From Pontiella agarivorans (GTDB lineage: Bacteria > Verrucomicrobiota > Kiritimatiellia > Kiritimatiellales > Pontiellaceae): 64,000 nucleotides of DNA. The stretch is from the NCBI RefSeq assembly GCF_034531395.1, contig NZ_JARVCO010000007.1, forward strand, positions 124,001 through 188,000. Direction: 5' to 3'. Below, piece after piece: positions 16,977 through 24,273 of the stretch. Below the pieces are notes generated by a model. That model was not told where the DNA came from, did not search any database, and saw nothing but the letters and a program-made list of their open reading frames with translations. Made by a program: the position numbers and the translations under genes. Positions within the stretch are counted from its first letter, which is position 1. Every line of letters starts with the position of its first letter.

Positions 16977-18686
16977 CTAGAAAAGACTTTTGGTGTAAAG
17001 CATGTGGTAATAGCCTTTAAGTTCGGTCAGTGCTGCATGGCTTCCGTTTTCAACCACTTCGCCGTTACGCAGCACGAAGATGGTGTCGGCATGTTTTACG
17101 GTGGAGAGACGGTGGGCGATAATGATGGTCGTACGGTCTTTGCAAAGACGTTCCATGGCTTCCTGAATCAGCTGTTCGGATTCGGTGTCGAGGGCCGAGG
17201 TGGCTTCATCAAAAATCAGGATCGGCGGATTTTTCAGAAAAACGCGGGCAATGGAAATGCGCTGTTTCTGGCCGCCGGACAGTTTGACTCCGTGCTCGCC
17301 GACCAGGGCGTCGAAGCCGTCGGGCAGGGATTCGATGAAATCAAGAATGTTGGCCTGGCGGGCTGCGGCCATCATTTCCTCTTCTGATGCATCGCGGTTG
17401 CCGAAGAGAATGTTGTCGCGAATGGTGGTGTCGAAGAGGAAGGGCGACTGCTGAACAATGCCGATCTGTTCGCGCAGGAACTGCTGGCGAAGATCGAGCA
17501 CATTCACGCCGTCAATCGAAATGGATCCCTCGCAGGCCTCATAAAAACGGGGAATGAGAGCAGCAATGGTTGATTTTCCGGCGCCGGATTCGCCGACGAG
17601 TGCAACGGTTTGTCCGGAGGTGATGTTCATTGAGATCTTTTTCAGGACCAGCGCATCGTTGCCGTAGTAGGCGAAACTGAGATCGTTGATCTGGATGGCC
17701 CCTTTGACGGATGCGGGTTCGACGGGATTCGGGCGGTCCTGGATGTCGGGCTCGATATCCATGATTTCGGTAAAACGTTCGAATGAGGCCGCACCCTGAC
17801 CGAACTGTTCAACAAAATTGACCATCCGGTCGATCGGCTTGTTCATGAAGCGGGCAAACATGAGGAAAACGAGTACATCGGAAATGGATGCGATTTCATT
17901 GAAAACCATGACAGCGCCGGTGACGGTGATGAGAATCTCGTGAAAATGGATCAGCCCCATCATGGTGGAGTGAAAGGCGGCCATGGTGTGATACATGGTT
18001 TCCTTGGATTCCCGGAAATCGTGGTTTACCTCGTCGAACTGGGTCACCGCGTGCTGTTCACCGGCGAAGGATTTCACTTCACGAATGCCCTGAATCGAGT
18101 TTTCGATGTTGGCATTGATGTCGGCTACGCGACGGCGCATGGCACGAACATTTTTTCGGAAACGTTTCTGGAACAGAATGCCGCTGATGATCATCAGCGG
18201 GATGGGAATCAGTGCGATGATGGCGAGCAGCGGATTCATCCAGAACATGCAGATGAAGGCACCGCTGATGGTGATCACGGCGAGGAAGATATCCTCAGGG
18301 ACATGGTGCGCAACCTCCGAGATGGTAAAGAGGTCGTTGCTCAGACGGGACATAATATGTCCCGTCTTGGTTCGGTCAAAATAACTGAAAGAGAGTTTCT
18401 GCAGGTGACGGAAGAGTACGCCGCGCATATCAGTTTCGATACGCGTTCCCAGCACATGACCCCACTTGATGTTATTGAATGCCGAAAACGCCAGCACGGC
18501 CACCAGGGCCATCAGCAGCGCCACGATGCCGGCGATTTCCGCGCCGGATGCCTTCTGCATCTCAAACAGGTGTTTGGTGACCAGCGGAATCAGAATCGCA
18601 CACAGCGCACGAACAAACGCCATCGACAGATCGAGCGCAAACAGGGGTTTGTGCGGCCCGTAAAAGGCGATGAAGCGTTTGATCAT
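16977..18686 (-). CDS. MsbA-like ABC exporter, fused permease and ATPase
   Basis: A 569-residue half-transporter. The N-terminal about 310 residues are six membrane helices of the type I ABC exporter fold, with the ILGTRIETDMRG-like coupling segment (VLGTRIETDMRGVLFRHLQKL). The ATPase has Walker A GESGAGKST, a Q-loop (IVQQSPFLFDTTIRDNI), signature LSGGQKQRISIARV, Walker B ILIFDEATSALD and an H-loop (IIIAHRLSTV). Probably exports lipid A, other lipids or a drug as a homodimer; the substrate cannot be told from sequence. It starts 12 bases after pyk ends and probably shares its transcript. Confidence 0.92.
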   Translation of the reverse strand: MIKRFIAFYGPHKPLFALDLSMAFVRALCAILIPLVTKHLFEMQKASGAEIAGIVALLMALVAVLAFSAFNNIKWGHVLGTRIETDMRGVLFRHLQKLSFSYFDRTKTGHIMSRLSNDLFTISEVAHHVPEDIFLAVITISGAFICMFWMNPLLAIIALIPIPLMIISGILFQKRFRKNVRAMRRRVADINANIENSIQGIREVKSFAGEQHAVTQFDEVNHDFRESKETMYHTMAAFHSTMMGLIHFHEILITVTGAVMVFNEIASISDVLVFLMFARFMNKPIDRMVNFVEQFGQGAASFERFTEIMDIEPDIQDRPNPVEPASVKGAIQINDLSFAYYGNDALVLKKISMNITSGQTVALVGESGAGKSTIAALIPRFYEACEGSISIDGVNVLDLRQQFLREQIGIVQQSPFLFDTTIRDNILFGNRDASEEEMMAAARQANILDFIESLPDGFDALVGEHGVKLSGGQKQRISIARVFLKNPPILIFDEATSALDTESEQLIQEAMERLCKDRTTIIIAHRLSTVKHADTIFVLRNGEVVENGSHAALTELKGYYHMLYTKSLF

Positions 18687-18698
18687 TTCAAATGCCGA

Positions 18699-20120
18699 TT
18701 ACGATGAGAGCAATGTGGCGGGGGTTTCCACCTGCAGAAAGTTTGTATGCGAAGAATAGATCTGTCCGCCGCCGATGAACATGATGAGGTCATCTTTTTC
18801 AAAATAGCCTTCATTTAGCAGCATCTGCACACTGGATTTCACGAGTTCGCTTGTGCTGGCCGGAATTTCGATCTGGCGGGCGTAGATGCCGTAGCAGAGC
18901 GAAAGTTCGCGTACCGTGCGGGCGCTGGCGGACAACGCATAAATCGGGGTTTTTCCGCGATAGGAGCCGCAGACCATGGCGGTATCGCCGGACTTGGTGC
19001 TGGTAATAATTGCTTTGGCGGGCAGGTTGGCGGAAATCGAAACGGCCGAACGTGCAATGTGGTTGCGGGGGCGCATTTCTTCCGACTGCTGCACAATGTG
19101 AAGTTTTTTCCGAACGAGATCTTCTTTCTGATCTTCCACCCGTCGGGCGATTTCGGCCATGGTGGTTACGGCTTCAACCGGATATTTACCATAAGCGGTT
19201 TCGCCGGAAAGCATGACGGCGTCGGTACCATCGTAAATAGCGTTGGCTACATCGGATACTTCGGCGCGGGTGGCGCGCGGATTATCGATCATGGTGTGCA
19301 GCATCTGTGTGGCGGTGATTACCGGCTTGATGCGGCGGATGCAGGTTTTGATCATCTGCTTCTGGATAATCGGGACTTCTTCGGCCGGGATTTCAATGCC
19401 GAGGTCGCCGCGGGCGACCATCACTGCGTGGGCTACATCGAGAATGGATTCCAGATTGTCTACCCCTTCGCGGTTTTCAATTTTCGCGATAATTTTGATG
19501 GGGCTTTTCCGCATGTCTAGAATGCTTTGAATCGCCATCACGTCATCGCGGTTGCGTACAAACGAGTGAGCAATAAATTCGATTTCTGAGCGCGTGGCCC
19601 AGTCGATAAATTCTGCATCCTTTTCGGTGAGTGCCGGAAGGCCCAGCTCAACGTTCGGGATATTTACGCTTTTGTTGTTTTTAATGACGCCGTTGTTTTC
19701 GGCGCGGCAGACCACCAGATCGGCTTTTTTCTCGATTACGGTCAGCCGGATCTCACCGTCATCAATGAGGACATCGCTACCGATCGGTACGTCGTTCACG
19801 AATTCTTCGTAATTCACCATGAATCCGTTTTCCGGCTGTATTTTATCGCCGATTTCGATGATGTCACCGGTGCAGAGTTCAAGGATTTCGTTGCCCATGC
19901 CCGAGGTTCTGACTTCGGGCCCTTTGGTATCAATCAGGATACCAATATCTTTCGAAACGGAACGGATTCGCTGGACCATGAGGTCCGCTTCAACCGTTGA
20001 GATGTGGGCGGTGTTGAGTCGGGCGACGTTCATGCCCGCTTTGTGCAGCTTGCGAAGAAAATCTTCTTCGCAACGGTTTCCGGCAATAGTGCAGATAATT
20101 TTTGTCTGTTTTTTAAGCAT
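18699..20120 (-). CDS. pyk: Pyruvate kinase
   Basis: Converts phosphoenolpyruvate and ADP to pyruvate and ATP. Motifs: KIICTIAGN at the N-terminus (usually CTIGP), IDTKGPEVRTSG, and the active-site region KIENREGVDNLESILDVAHAVMVARGDLGIEIPAE, followed by TATQML and RAEVSDVANAIYDGTDAVMLSGETAYGKYP. The C-terminal regulatory domain is present, giving a length of about 473. The start is ATG 20120 (MLKKQTKI), with GAGGG just upstream, and not the in-frame codon at 20141. Middle gene of a slyX-pyk-ABC run on the minus strand. Confidence 0.96.
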   Translation of the reverse strand: MLKKQTKIICTIAGNRCEEDFLRKLHKAGMNVARLNTAHISTVEADLMVQRIRSVSKDIGILIDTKGPEVRTSGMGNEILELCTGDIIEIGDKIQPENGFMVNYEEFVNDVPIGSDVLIDDGEIRLTVIEKKADLVVCRAENNGVIKNNKSVNIPNVELGLPALTEKDAEFIDWATRSEIEFIAHSFVRNRDDVMAIQSILDMRKSPIKIIAKIENREGVDNLESILDVAHAVMVARGDLGIEIPAEEVPIIQKQMIKTCIRRIKPVITATQMLHTMIDNPRATRAEVSDVANAIYDGTDAVMLSGETAYGKYPVEAVTTMAEIARRVEDQKEDLVRKKLHIVQQSEEMRPRNHIARSAVSISANLPAKAIITSTKSGDTAMVCGSYRGKTPIYALSASARTVRELSLCYGIYARQIEIPASTSELVKSSVQMLLNEGYFEKDDLIMFIGGGQIYSSHTNFLQVETPATLLSS

Positions 20121-20191
20121 AGGCCCTCGGTGTGATTGCAAGCGCAGGTTTTTATCAGATTGGTTCAGTGAGGCTAGCCCAATTTTATTAT

Positions 20192-20389
20192 TTAATAATG
20201 AGGCGGGCGTTCATTTCCGGCGATTTCGTTCGGATGCTGCAGCTGCAGAATTTTTTCTTCCATTCGCTCCAGCCGTTTGGTCAGCCGGGCAATATCCTGT
20301 TGCTGCCGGTAAATCTCTTCGTTCAGGCTTTCGATGGTTTTATCCTGCATCGCAGCCAGTGTTTCAAGTTGGATAATTCGTTCTTCCAT
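20192..20389 (-). CDS. slyX: SlyX family protein
   Basis: A 65-residue coiled-coil protein: EERIIQLETLAAMQDKTIESLNEE, then DIARLTKRLERMEEKI, ending in RPPHY. Length, heptads and the C-terminal PPHY match SlyX, whose function is unknown. Seventy-one bases upstream of pyk, same strand. Confidence 0.88.
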   Translation of the reverse strand: MEERIIQLETLAAMQDKTIESLNEEIYRQQQDIARLTKRLERMEEKILQLQHPNEIAGNERPPHY

Positions 20390-20445
20390 GACCTGAAGCC
20401 TAGCAGATTCATTCGGCTTGGGGAGTTGATTAATCGCCTTTTACG

Positions 20446-20473
20446 TTGAAGCCGTGAAAAGCTTTGCTAACAA
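20446..20473 (+). promoter_or_regulatory. Possible promoter of the PAS-SpoIIE operon
   Basis: TTGAAG at 20446-20451, a 16-base spacer and TAACAA at 20468-20473, about 28 bases before the start codon. Weak match at the -10. Confidence 0.35.
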
Positions 20474-20500
20474 TACGCGTAATCGGGGAGATTGATTGAT

Positions 20501-21712
20501 ATGTCCGGACAGTTGCAGGATACAGGATTCTTATTGCAGAACCTCATGGAACACATGACGGATAATATTTATTTTAAGGATCGGGAGTCCCGGTTCATCA
20601 TGGTCAATAAGTCTTTCTGCGACTGGACGGGGCTTTCCAACGAGGCGGTTATTGGAAAAACCGACTTCGATCTTTTCGCCTCTGCGCATGCCCAGCAGGC
20701 CTACGACGACGAGCAGCGCATCATTGCCACCGGGGAGCCGATTATCGGTATTGAGGAAAAGGAGACGTGGGAAGACGGGCGCATCACCTGGGTTTCTTCC
20801 ACCAAAATGCCGTTGAAAAGTGCCGAAGGCGAAATTATCGGGACCTTCGGTATTTCACGGGATATTACCGAGCACAAAGAAGCAGAGCTTCGTGCGGCAT
20901 ACTATGCCGAGCAGATTCGCCGCATTAAGGAAGAGATGGAAGAGGACGTCCGCATGGCGGCCGAACTGCAGAAAACTTTTTTCCCGCGCACCTATCCGGT
21001 CTATCCGCCCGGCGCTGCACCCGGTCACCGCAGATTTGAATTTCTTCATCACTACAACGCCAGCGGCGGAGTCAGCGGCGATTTCTGTACGATTCAGGAA
21101 TTGAGCGATTCAAAAGTGGGTATTTTTCTGTGCGATGTCATGGGGCATGGGGTACGGGCGGCTTTGGTGACCGCTCTGATCTGCGCATTGGTCGAGGAAA
21201 CGGCTCCGGTTGAGTCGGATCCCGGCCGCTTTCTCAGCAGGATGAACAGTTTGTTGCTGCCGATTCTGCGGCAGGAGGATATTTTCCTCTATGCCACGGC
21301 GTGCTACATGGTGCTCGATATGGAAACCGGCCTGTTGCAGTTTGCCAATGCCGGGCATCCTGTACCGTTTCATTTCCAGGCATTGGAAAAACGGGCGGTC
21401 TGGCTGATGGATGATCCCGCTCAGCGGGGTCCCGCACTGGCCATTGCCGAAGGGATGCAGTTCCAGACTCTGGAACGGCAGGTGGCTGAAGAAGACAGGG
21501 TGGTCATGTATACCGACGGCCTTTATGAAGTCATTGGAGACGACGGCGAAGAGCTGGGCGAAGAACGCCTGCTGGCCGCAGCCTCCAGACAGGCCGGAAA
21601 AGATCTGCCGGATCTGTTCTCCGGACTGCTTGAAGAGGTCCGCTGCTTTGCTGCTGACGGGAAATTTGACGACGATATCTGTTTGGCGGGCTTCCGCCGT
21701 CGGGCTTTATAG
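20501..21712 (+). CDS. PAS domain-SpoIIE (PP2C-type) serine phosphatase, copy 1
   Basis: Likely a sensor phosphatase in a partner-switching pathway. An N-terminal PAS domain (MTDNIYFKDRESRFIMVNKSFCDWTGLS to GTFGISRDITEHKEAE) leads through a short coiled coil (RRIKEEMEEDVRMAAELQKTFFPRTYP) to a SpoIIE domain with GDFC, CDVMGHGVRAAL, FANAGHPVPF, MYTDGLYE and DDDICL. The metal-binding acidic residues are in place. The start is ATG 20501 with GGGGAG about ten bases upstream; the in-frame TTG 20492 is less likely. A close paralogue follows eight bases later. Two dispersed palindromes (21372, 21459) are here and not in the paralogue. No anti-sigma or STAS partner is nearby. Confidence 0.93.
   Translation: MSGQLQDTGFLLQNLMEHMTDNIYFKDRESRFIMVNKSFCDWTGLSNEAVIGKTDFDLFASAHAQQAYDDEQRIIATGEPIIGIEEKETWEDGRITWVSSTKMPLKSAEGEIIGTFGISRDITEHKEAELRAAYYAEQIRRIKEEMEEDVRMAAELQKTFFPRTYPVYPPGAAPGHRRFEFLHHYNASGGVSGDFCTIQELSDSKVGIFLCDVMGHGVRAALVTALICALVEETAPVESDPGRFLSRMNSLLLPILRQEDIFLYATACYMVLDMETGLLQFANAGHPVPFHFQALEKRAVWLMDDPAQRGPALAIAEGMQFQTLERQVAEEDRVVMYTDGLYEVIGDDGEELGEERLLAAASRQAGKDLPDLFSGLLEEVRCFAADGKFDDDICLAGFRRRAL
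21372..21390. repeat. Dispersed palindrome copy in PAS-SpoIIE copy 1
   Basis: ATTTCCA-GGCAT-TGGAAAA, read FQALEK. Confidence 0.88.
21459..21477. repeat. Dispersed palindrome copy in PAS-SpoIIE copy 1
   Basis: AGTTCCA-GACTC-TGGAACG, read FQTLER; the paralogue has YPVVER at this place. Confidence 0.88.
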
Positions 21713-21720
21713 GTTCACCC

Positions 21721-22929
21721 ATGCCGCTGAAAGAAGAAGAATACGGGGATCTGCTTGAAAACCTGATGGTGAACAATACGGATGTCATCTACTTCAAGGA
21801 TCTCCAGTCCCGCTTCATCAAGATCAATGAAGCCTGCGCACACAAACACGGATTTCTTTCTGCGGATGAAATTGTCGGGAAAACGGATTTCGACCTGTGG
21901 TCGGAAGAACATGCACGTCAGGCCTTCGAGCGCGAACAGCGCATTATCGCCACCGGTATACCACAGAACTCATTCGAAGAACGGGAAGTCTGGCCGGATG
22001 GACGGATCACCTGGGTATCCTCCACCAAAATGCCGTTGCGCGACGGAGAAGGAAACATTATCGGTACCTTTGGCGTTTCGCGTGATATCACGTTGCGCAA
22101 AGAGGCCGAGCTCCGAATTCGTCAATATGCCGAAGACCTCAAAAACATGACTGATGAGCTGGAAGAGGACGTCCGTATGGCCGGCAAGCTTCAGAAAAGT
22201 TTTTTCACCGGCGGCTATCCCATTTTTACCAATGAAAATGGAAACTGCATCGAGTTTATGCATCGCTTTGTGCTCAACCGGCAGATCACCGGCGACTACT
22301 GCGCATTTTTTAGGATTTCCGATACGCAGGCCGGAATATTTATCTGCGATATCAATGGATCGGGCATTCGCGCCGCGCTTGGAACGGCGCTGATCCGCGG
22401 CCTGATTCAGGAGCTCAGCATCTGTGCCGATGATCCCGGAAAATTTCTCCAGCGCATGAATAATCTGCTCCGTCCGTTGCTCACTGTTGAAGAACTTTCT
22501 CTCGGGGCCACGGCTTGCTATATGGCTGTTGATCTTAAAAGCGGATTGGTTCGGCTGGCCAATGCCGGTCATCCCATGCCGATCTATTTCCGTCAGGAAT
22601 ATTCGGCATCCTGGTTTTCCGAGGAAAACGGTATCATCGGTAAGCCGCTGGCGCTTGAGCCCGATGTTGAATATCCCGTGGTTGAACGGAGCATCGAGCC
22701 CGGTGACACTGTGATCGCCTTCACCGACGGACTTTATACCGTCCGGAACCGGATGGACGACGAATACGGTCTCAAGCGCCTGCTTGATTCGGCACACAGT
22801 TGGGCCGGTGAGCCACTCGAAGATGTCTTCGACGGACTCGAAGGCGATGTGCACGCCTTTGCCGGTACGGGAAAATATACCGACGATGTCTGCCTGATCG
22901 GGTTCAAACTCAAACAGCTGCTGGATTAA
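21721..22929 (+). CDS. PAS domain-SpoIIE phosphatase, copy 2
   Basis: Tandem paralogue of the preceding gene with the same layout: PAS (NTDVIYFKDLQSRFIKINEACAHKHGFLS to GTFGVSRDITLRKEAE), coiled coil with VRMAGKLQKSFFTGGYP, and SpoIIE domain with GDYC, CDINGSGIRAAL, LANAGHPMPIYF, FTDGLYT and TDDVCL. The usual DVxGHG motif is DINGSG here, so its His is lost while the metal-binding Asp remains; activity may differ from copy 1. The two PAS domains differ most in the ligand-facing middle, which suggests two inputs to one output. Same operon as copy 1. Confidence 0.93.
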   Translation: MPLKEEEYGDLLENLMVNNTDVIYFKDLQSRFIKINEACAHKHGFLSADEIVGKTDFDLWSEEHARQAFEREQRIIATGIPQNSFEEREVWPDGRITWVSSTKMPLRDGEGNIIGTFGVSRDITLRKEAELRIRQYAEDLKNMTDELEEDVRMAGKLQKSFFTGGYPIFTNENGNCIEFMHRFVLNRQITGDYCAFFRISDTQAGIFICDINGSGIRAALGTALIRGLIQELSICADDPGKFLQRMNNLLRPLLTVEELSLGATACYMAVDLKSGLVRLANAGHPMPIYFRQEYSASWFSEENGIIGKPLALEPDVEYPVVERSIEPGDTVIAFTDGLYTVRNRMDDEYGLKRLLDSAHSWAGEPLEDVFDGLEGDVHAFAGTGKYTDDVCLIGFKLKQLLD

Positions 22930-22953
22930 CGGCTGCCGTCGGGCCGTTCGCAT

Positions 22954-23469
22954 ATGACCACTTTTCTTCACAACCGGCAGATTTATGAAGAGGTCATTCA
23001 GGGGCTCATTCCCGAGGCCGCAGAATATATCTGGATCGCTACTGCGGACATCAAAGATATGCATGTCTCCGATCACGGGAATTTTCGTCCGTTTCTCGGG
23101 ATTCTCTCTGATTTAGTGGGCCGCGGGGTTGGAATTCGTCTGCTGCACGCCAAGGAGCCCGGAGAAAATTTCCGACGTGATTTCGACTGTTATCCGAACC
23201 TTATCCAAGGACTGGAACGCAACATTTGCCCGCGTGTACACCTCAAAACCATTGTGGTTGACGGCCGCGCCGCCTACCTCGGTTCCGCCAACCTCACCGG
23301 AGCCGGCATGGGGGCGAAAAGTGCCAATCGCCGGAATTTTGAATCCGGTATTCTCACCCGGGACCCGCAACTGCTTGCCGGCATCATGAACCAGTTCGAT
23401 GAAATATGGATGGGCGCCCGGTGCGACGCCTGCCAACGCCGCAGTTTCTGCGCGGATCCCATTGCTTGA
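22954..23469 (+). CDS. Phospholipase D-like phosphodiesterase, single HKD motif
   Basis: A 171-residue protein with one HKD motif (RVHLKTIVVDGRAAYLGSANLTGAG; His96, Lys98, Asp103). Single-motif members such as the Nuc nuclease act as dimers on DNA or phosphodiesters. No signal peptide is seen. A C-terminal Cys cluster (RCDACQRRSFC) could bind metal. Twenty-four bases after the phosphatase pair, in the same run. A dispersed palindrome with one mismatch is at 23201, read as IQGLE. Confidence 0.85.
   Translation: MTTFLHNRQIYEEVIQGLIPEAAEYIWIATADIKDMHVSDHGNFRPFLGILSDLVGRGVGIRLLHAKEPGENFRRDFDCYPNLIQGLERNICPRVHLKTIVVDGRAAYLGSANLTGAGMGAKSANRRNFESGILTRDPQLLAGIMNQFDEIWMGARCDACQRRSFCADPIA
23201..23219. 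repeat. Dispersed palindrome, one mismatch, in the PLD-like gene
   Basis: TTATCCA-AGGAC-TGGAACG, read IQGLE. Confidence 0.6.
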
Positions 23470-23490
23470 ATAAATAAGGGAAATGAAATC

Positions 23491-24252
23491 ATGAACGATC
23501 ACAAAAAACGGATCGCCATTGTAACAGGAGCAACATCAGGAATCGGCGAAGCCACGGCACGTAAATTTATCGCCGGCGGTATGCAGGTTGTGGGCTGCGG
23601 CCGGACGAAAGAAAAGCTGGTTGCGCTTGAACAGGAACTGGGAGACCGATTTTACGGTGTGGCCGGAGATGCTTCAAATGAAGAGGTGCTGGACCGGTTG
23701 TTTGAGGCAGCTCATGAAGAGTTCGGCCGGGAAGCGGATATTGTGGTGGCAAATGCCGGCCGCGGGCTCGGCGGGTCGGTAAGAGAGGCCGATCTCGCAC
23801 AGTTGAAGGAGCTGATCGATCTTAATATCACTGGCACGACTTATCTGATTCAGAAAGCGGCGCAGCGCATGGTTGAAATACAGAAAACCGCGTTCCCGGA
23901 ATCAGCCGCCGATATTGTCATTATCGGTTCCGTGGTCGGCCGCCATATTTCGCCCTTCAGTGCGGTATACGGGGCATCAAAATTTGCGGTTCATGCGCTG
24001 GCCGAAGCTTTGCGTCGCGATGTTGGCCCGCAGGGCGTGCGTGTTTCTCTGGTACAACCGGGCATTGTCATCAGCGGATTTCAGGCGGTTGCAAACTACA
24101 GTGACGAACTGGTGGACAGTTTTCATGAAAAATTCGGACCGTTACCGGAGTGCAGTGATATCGCCGATGCAATTCATCATGTAGTCACACTGCCGCCGCA
24201 CATCAACATCAGCGATATTGTGGTACGTCCCACCCGCCAGGATTATCCCTGA
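23491..24252 (+). CDS. Short-chain dehydrogenase/reductase
   Basis: NAD(P)-dependent oxidoreductase of the classical SDR family: TGATSGIGEA (cofactor binding), VANAGRG (in place of NNAG), a catalytic Ser in IIGSVVGR, and YGASK (Tyr and Lys of the active site). GRTKEK after strand 2 suggests NADP preference. 253 residues, YdfG-like; the substrate is unknown. AAGGGAA precedes the ATG. Last gene of the PAS-SpoIIE operon. Confidence 0.93.
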   Translation: MNDHKKRIAIVTGATSGIGEATARKFIAGGMQVVGCGRTKEKLVALEQELGDRFYGVAGDASNEEVLDRLFEAAHEEFGREADIVVANAGRGLGGSVREADLAQLKELIDLNITGTTYLIQKAAQRMVEIQKTAFPESAADIVIIGSVVGRHISPFSAVYGASKFAVHALAEALRRDVGPQGVRVSLVQPGIVISGFQAVANYSDELVDSFHEKFGPLPECSDIADAIHHVVTLPPHINISDIVVRPTRQDYP

Positions 24253-24273
24253 TGTCCGTGTCAAATGGATGAC

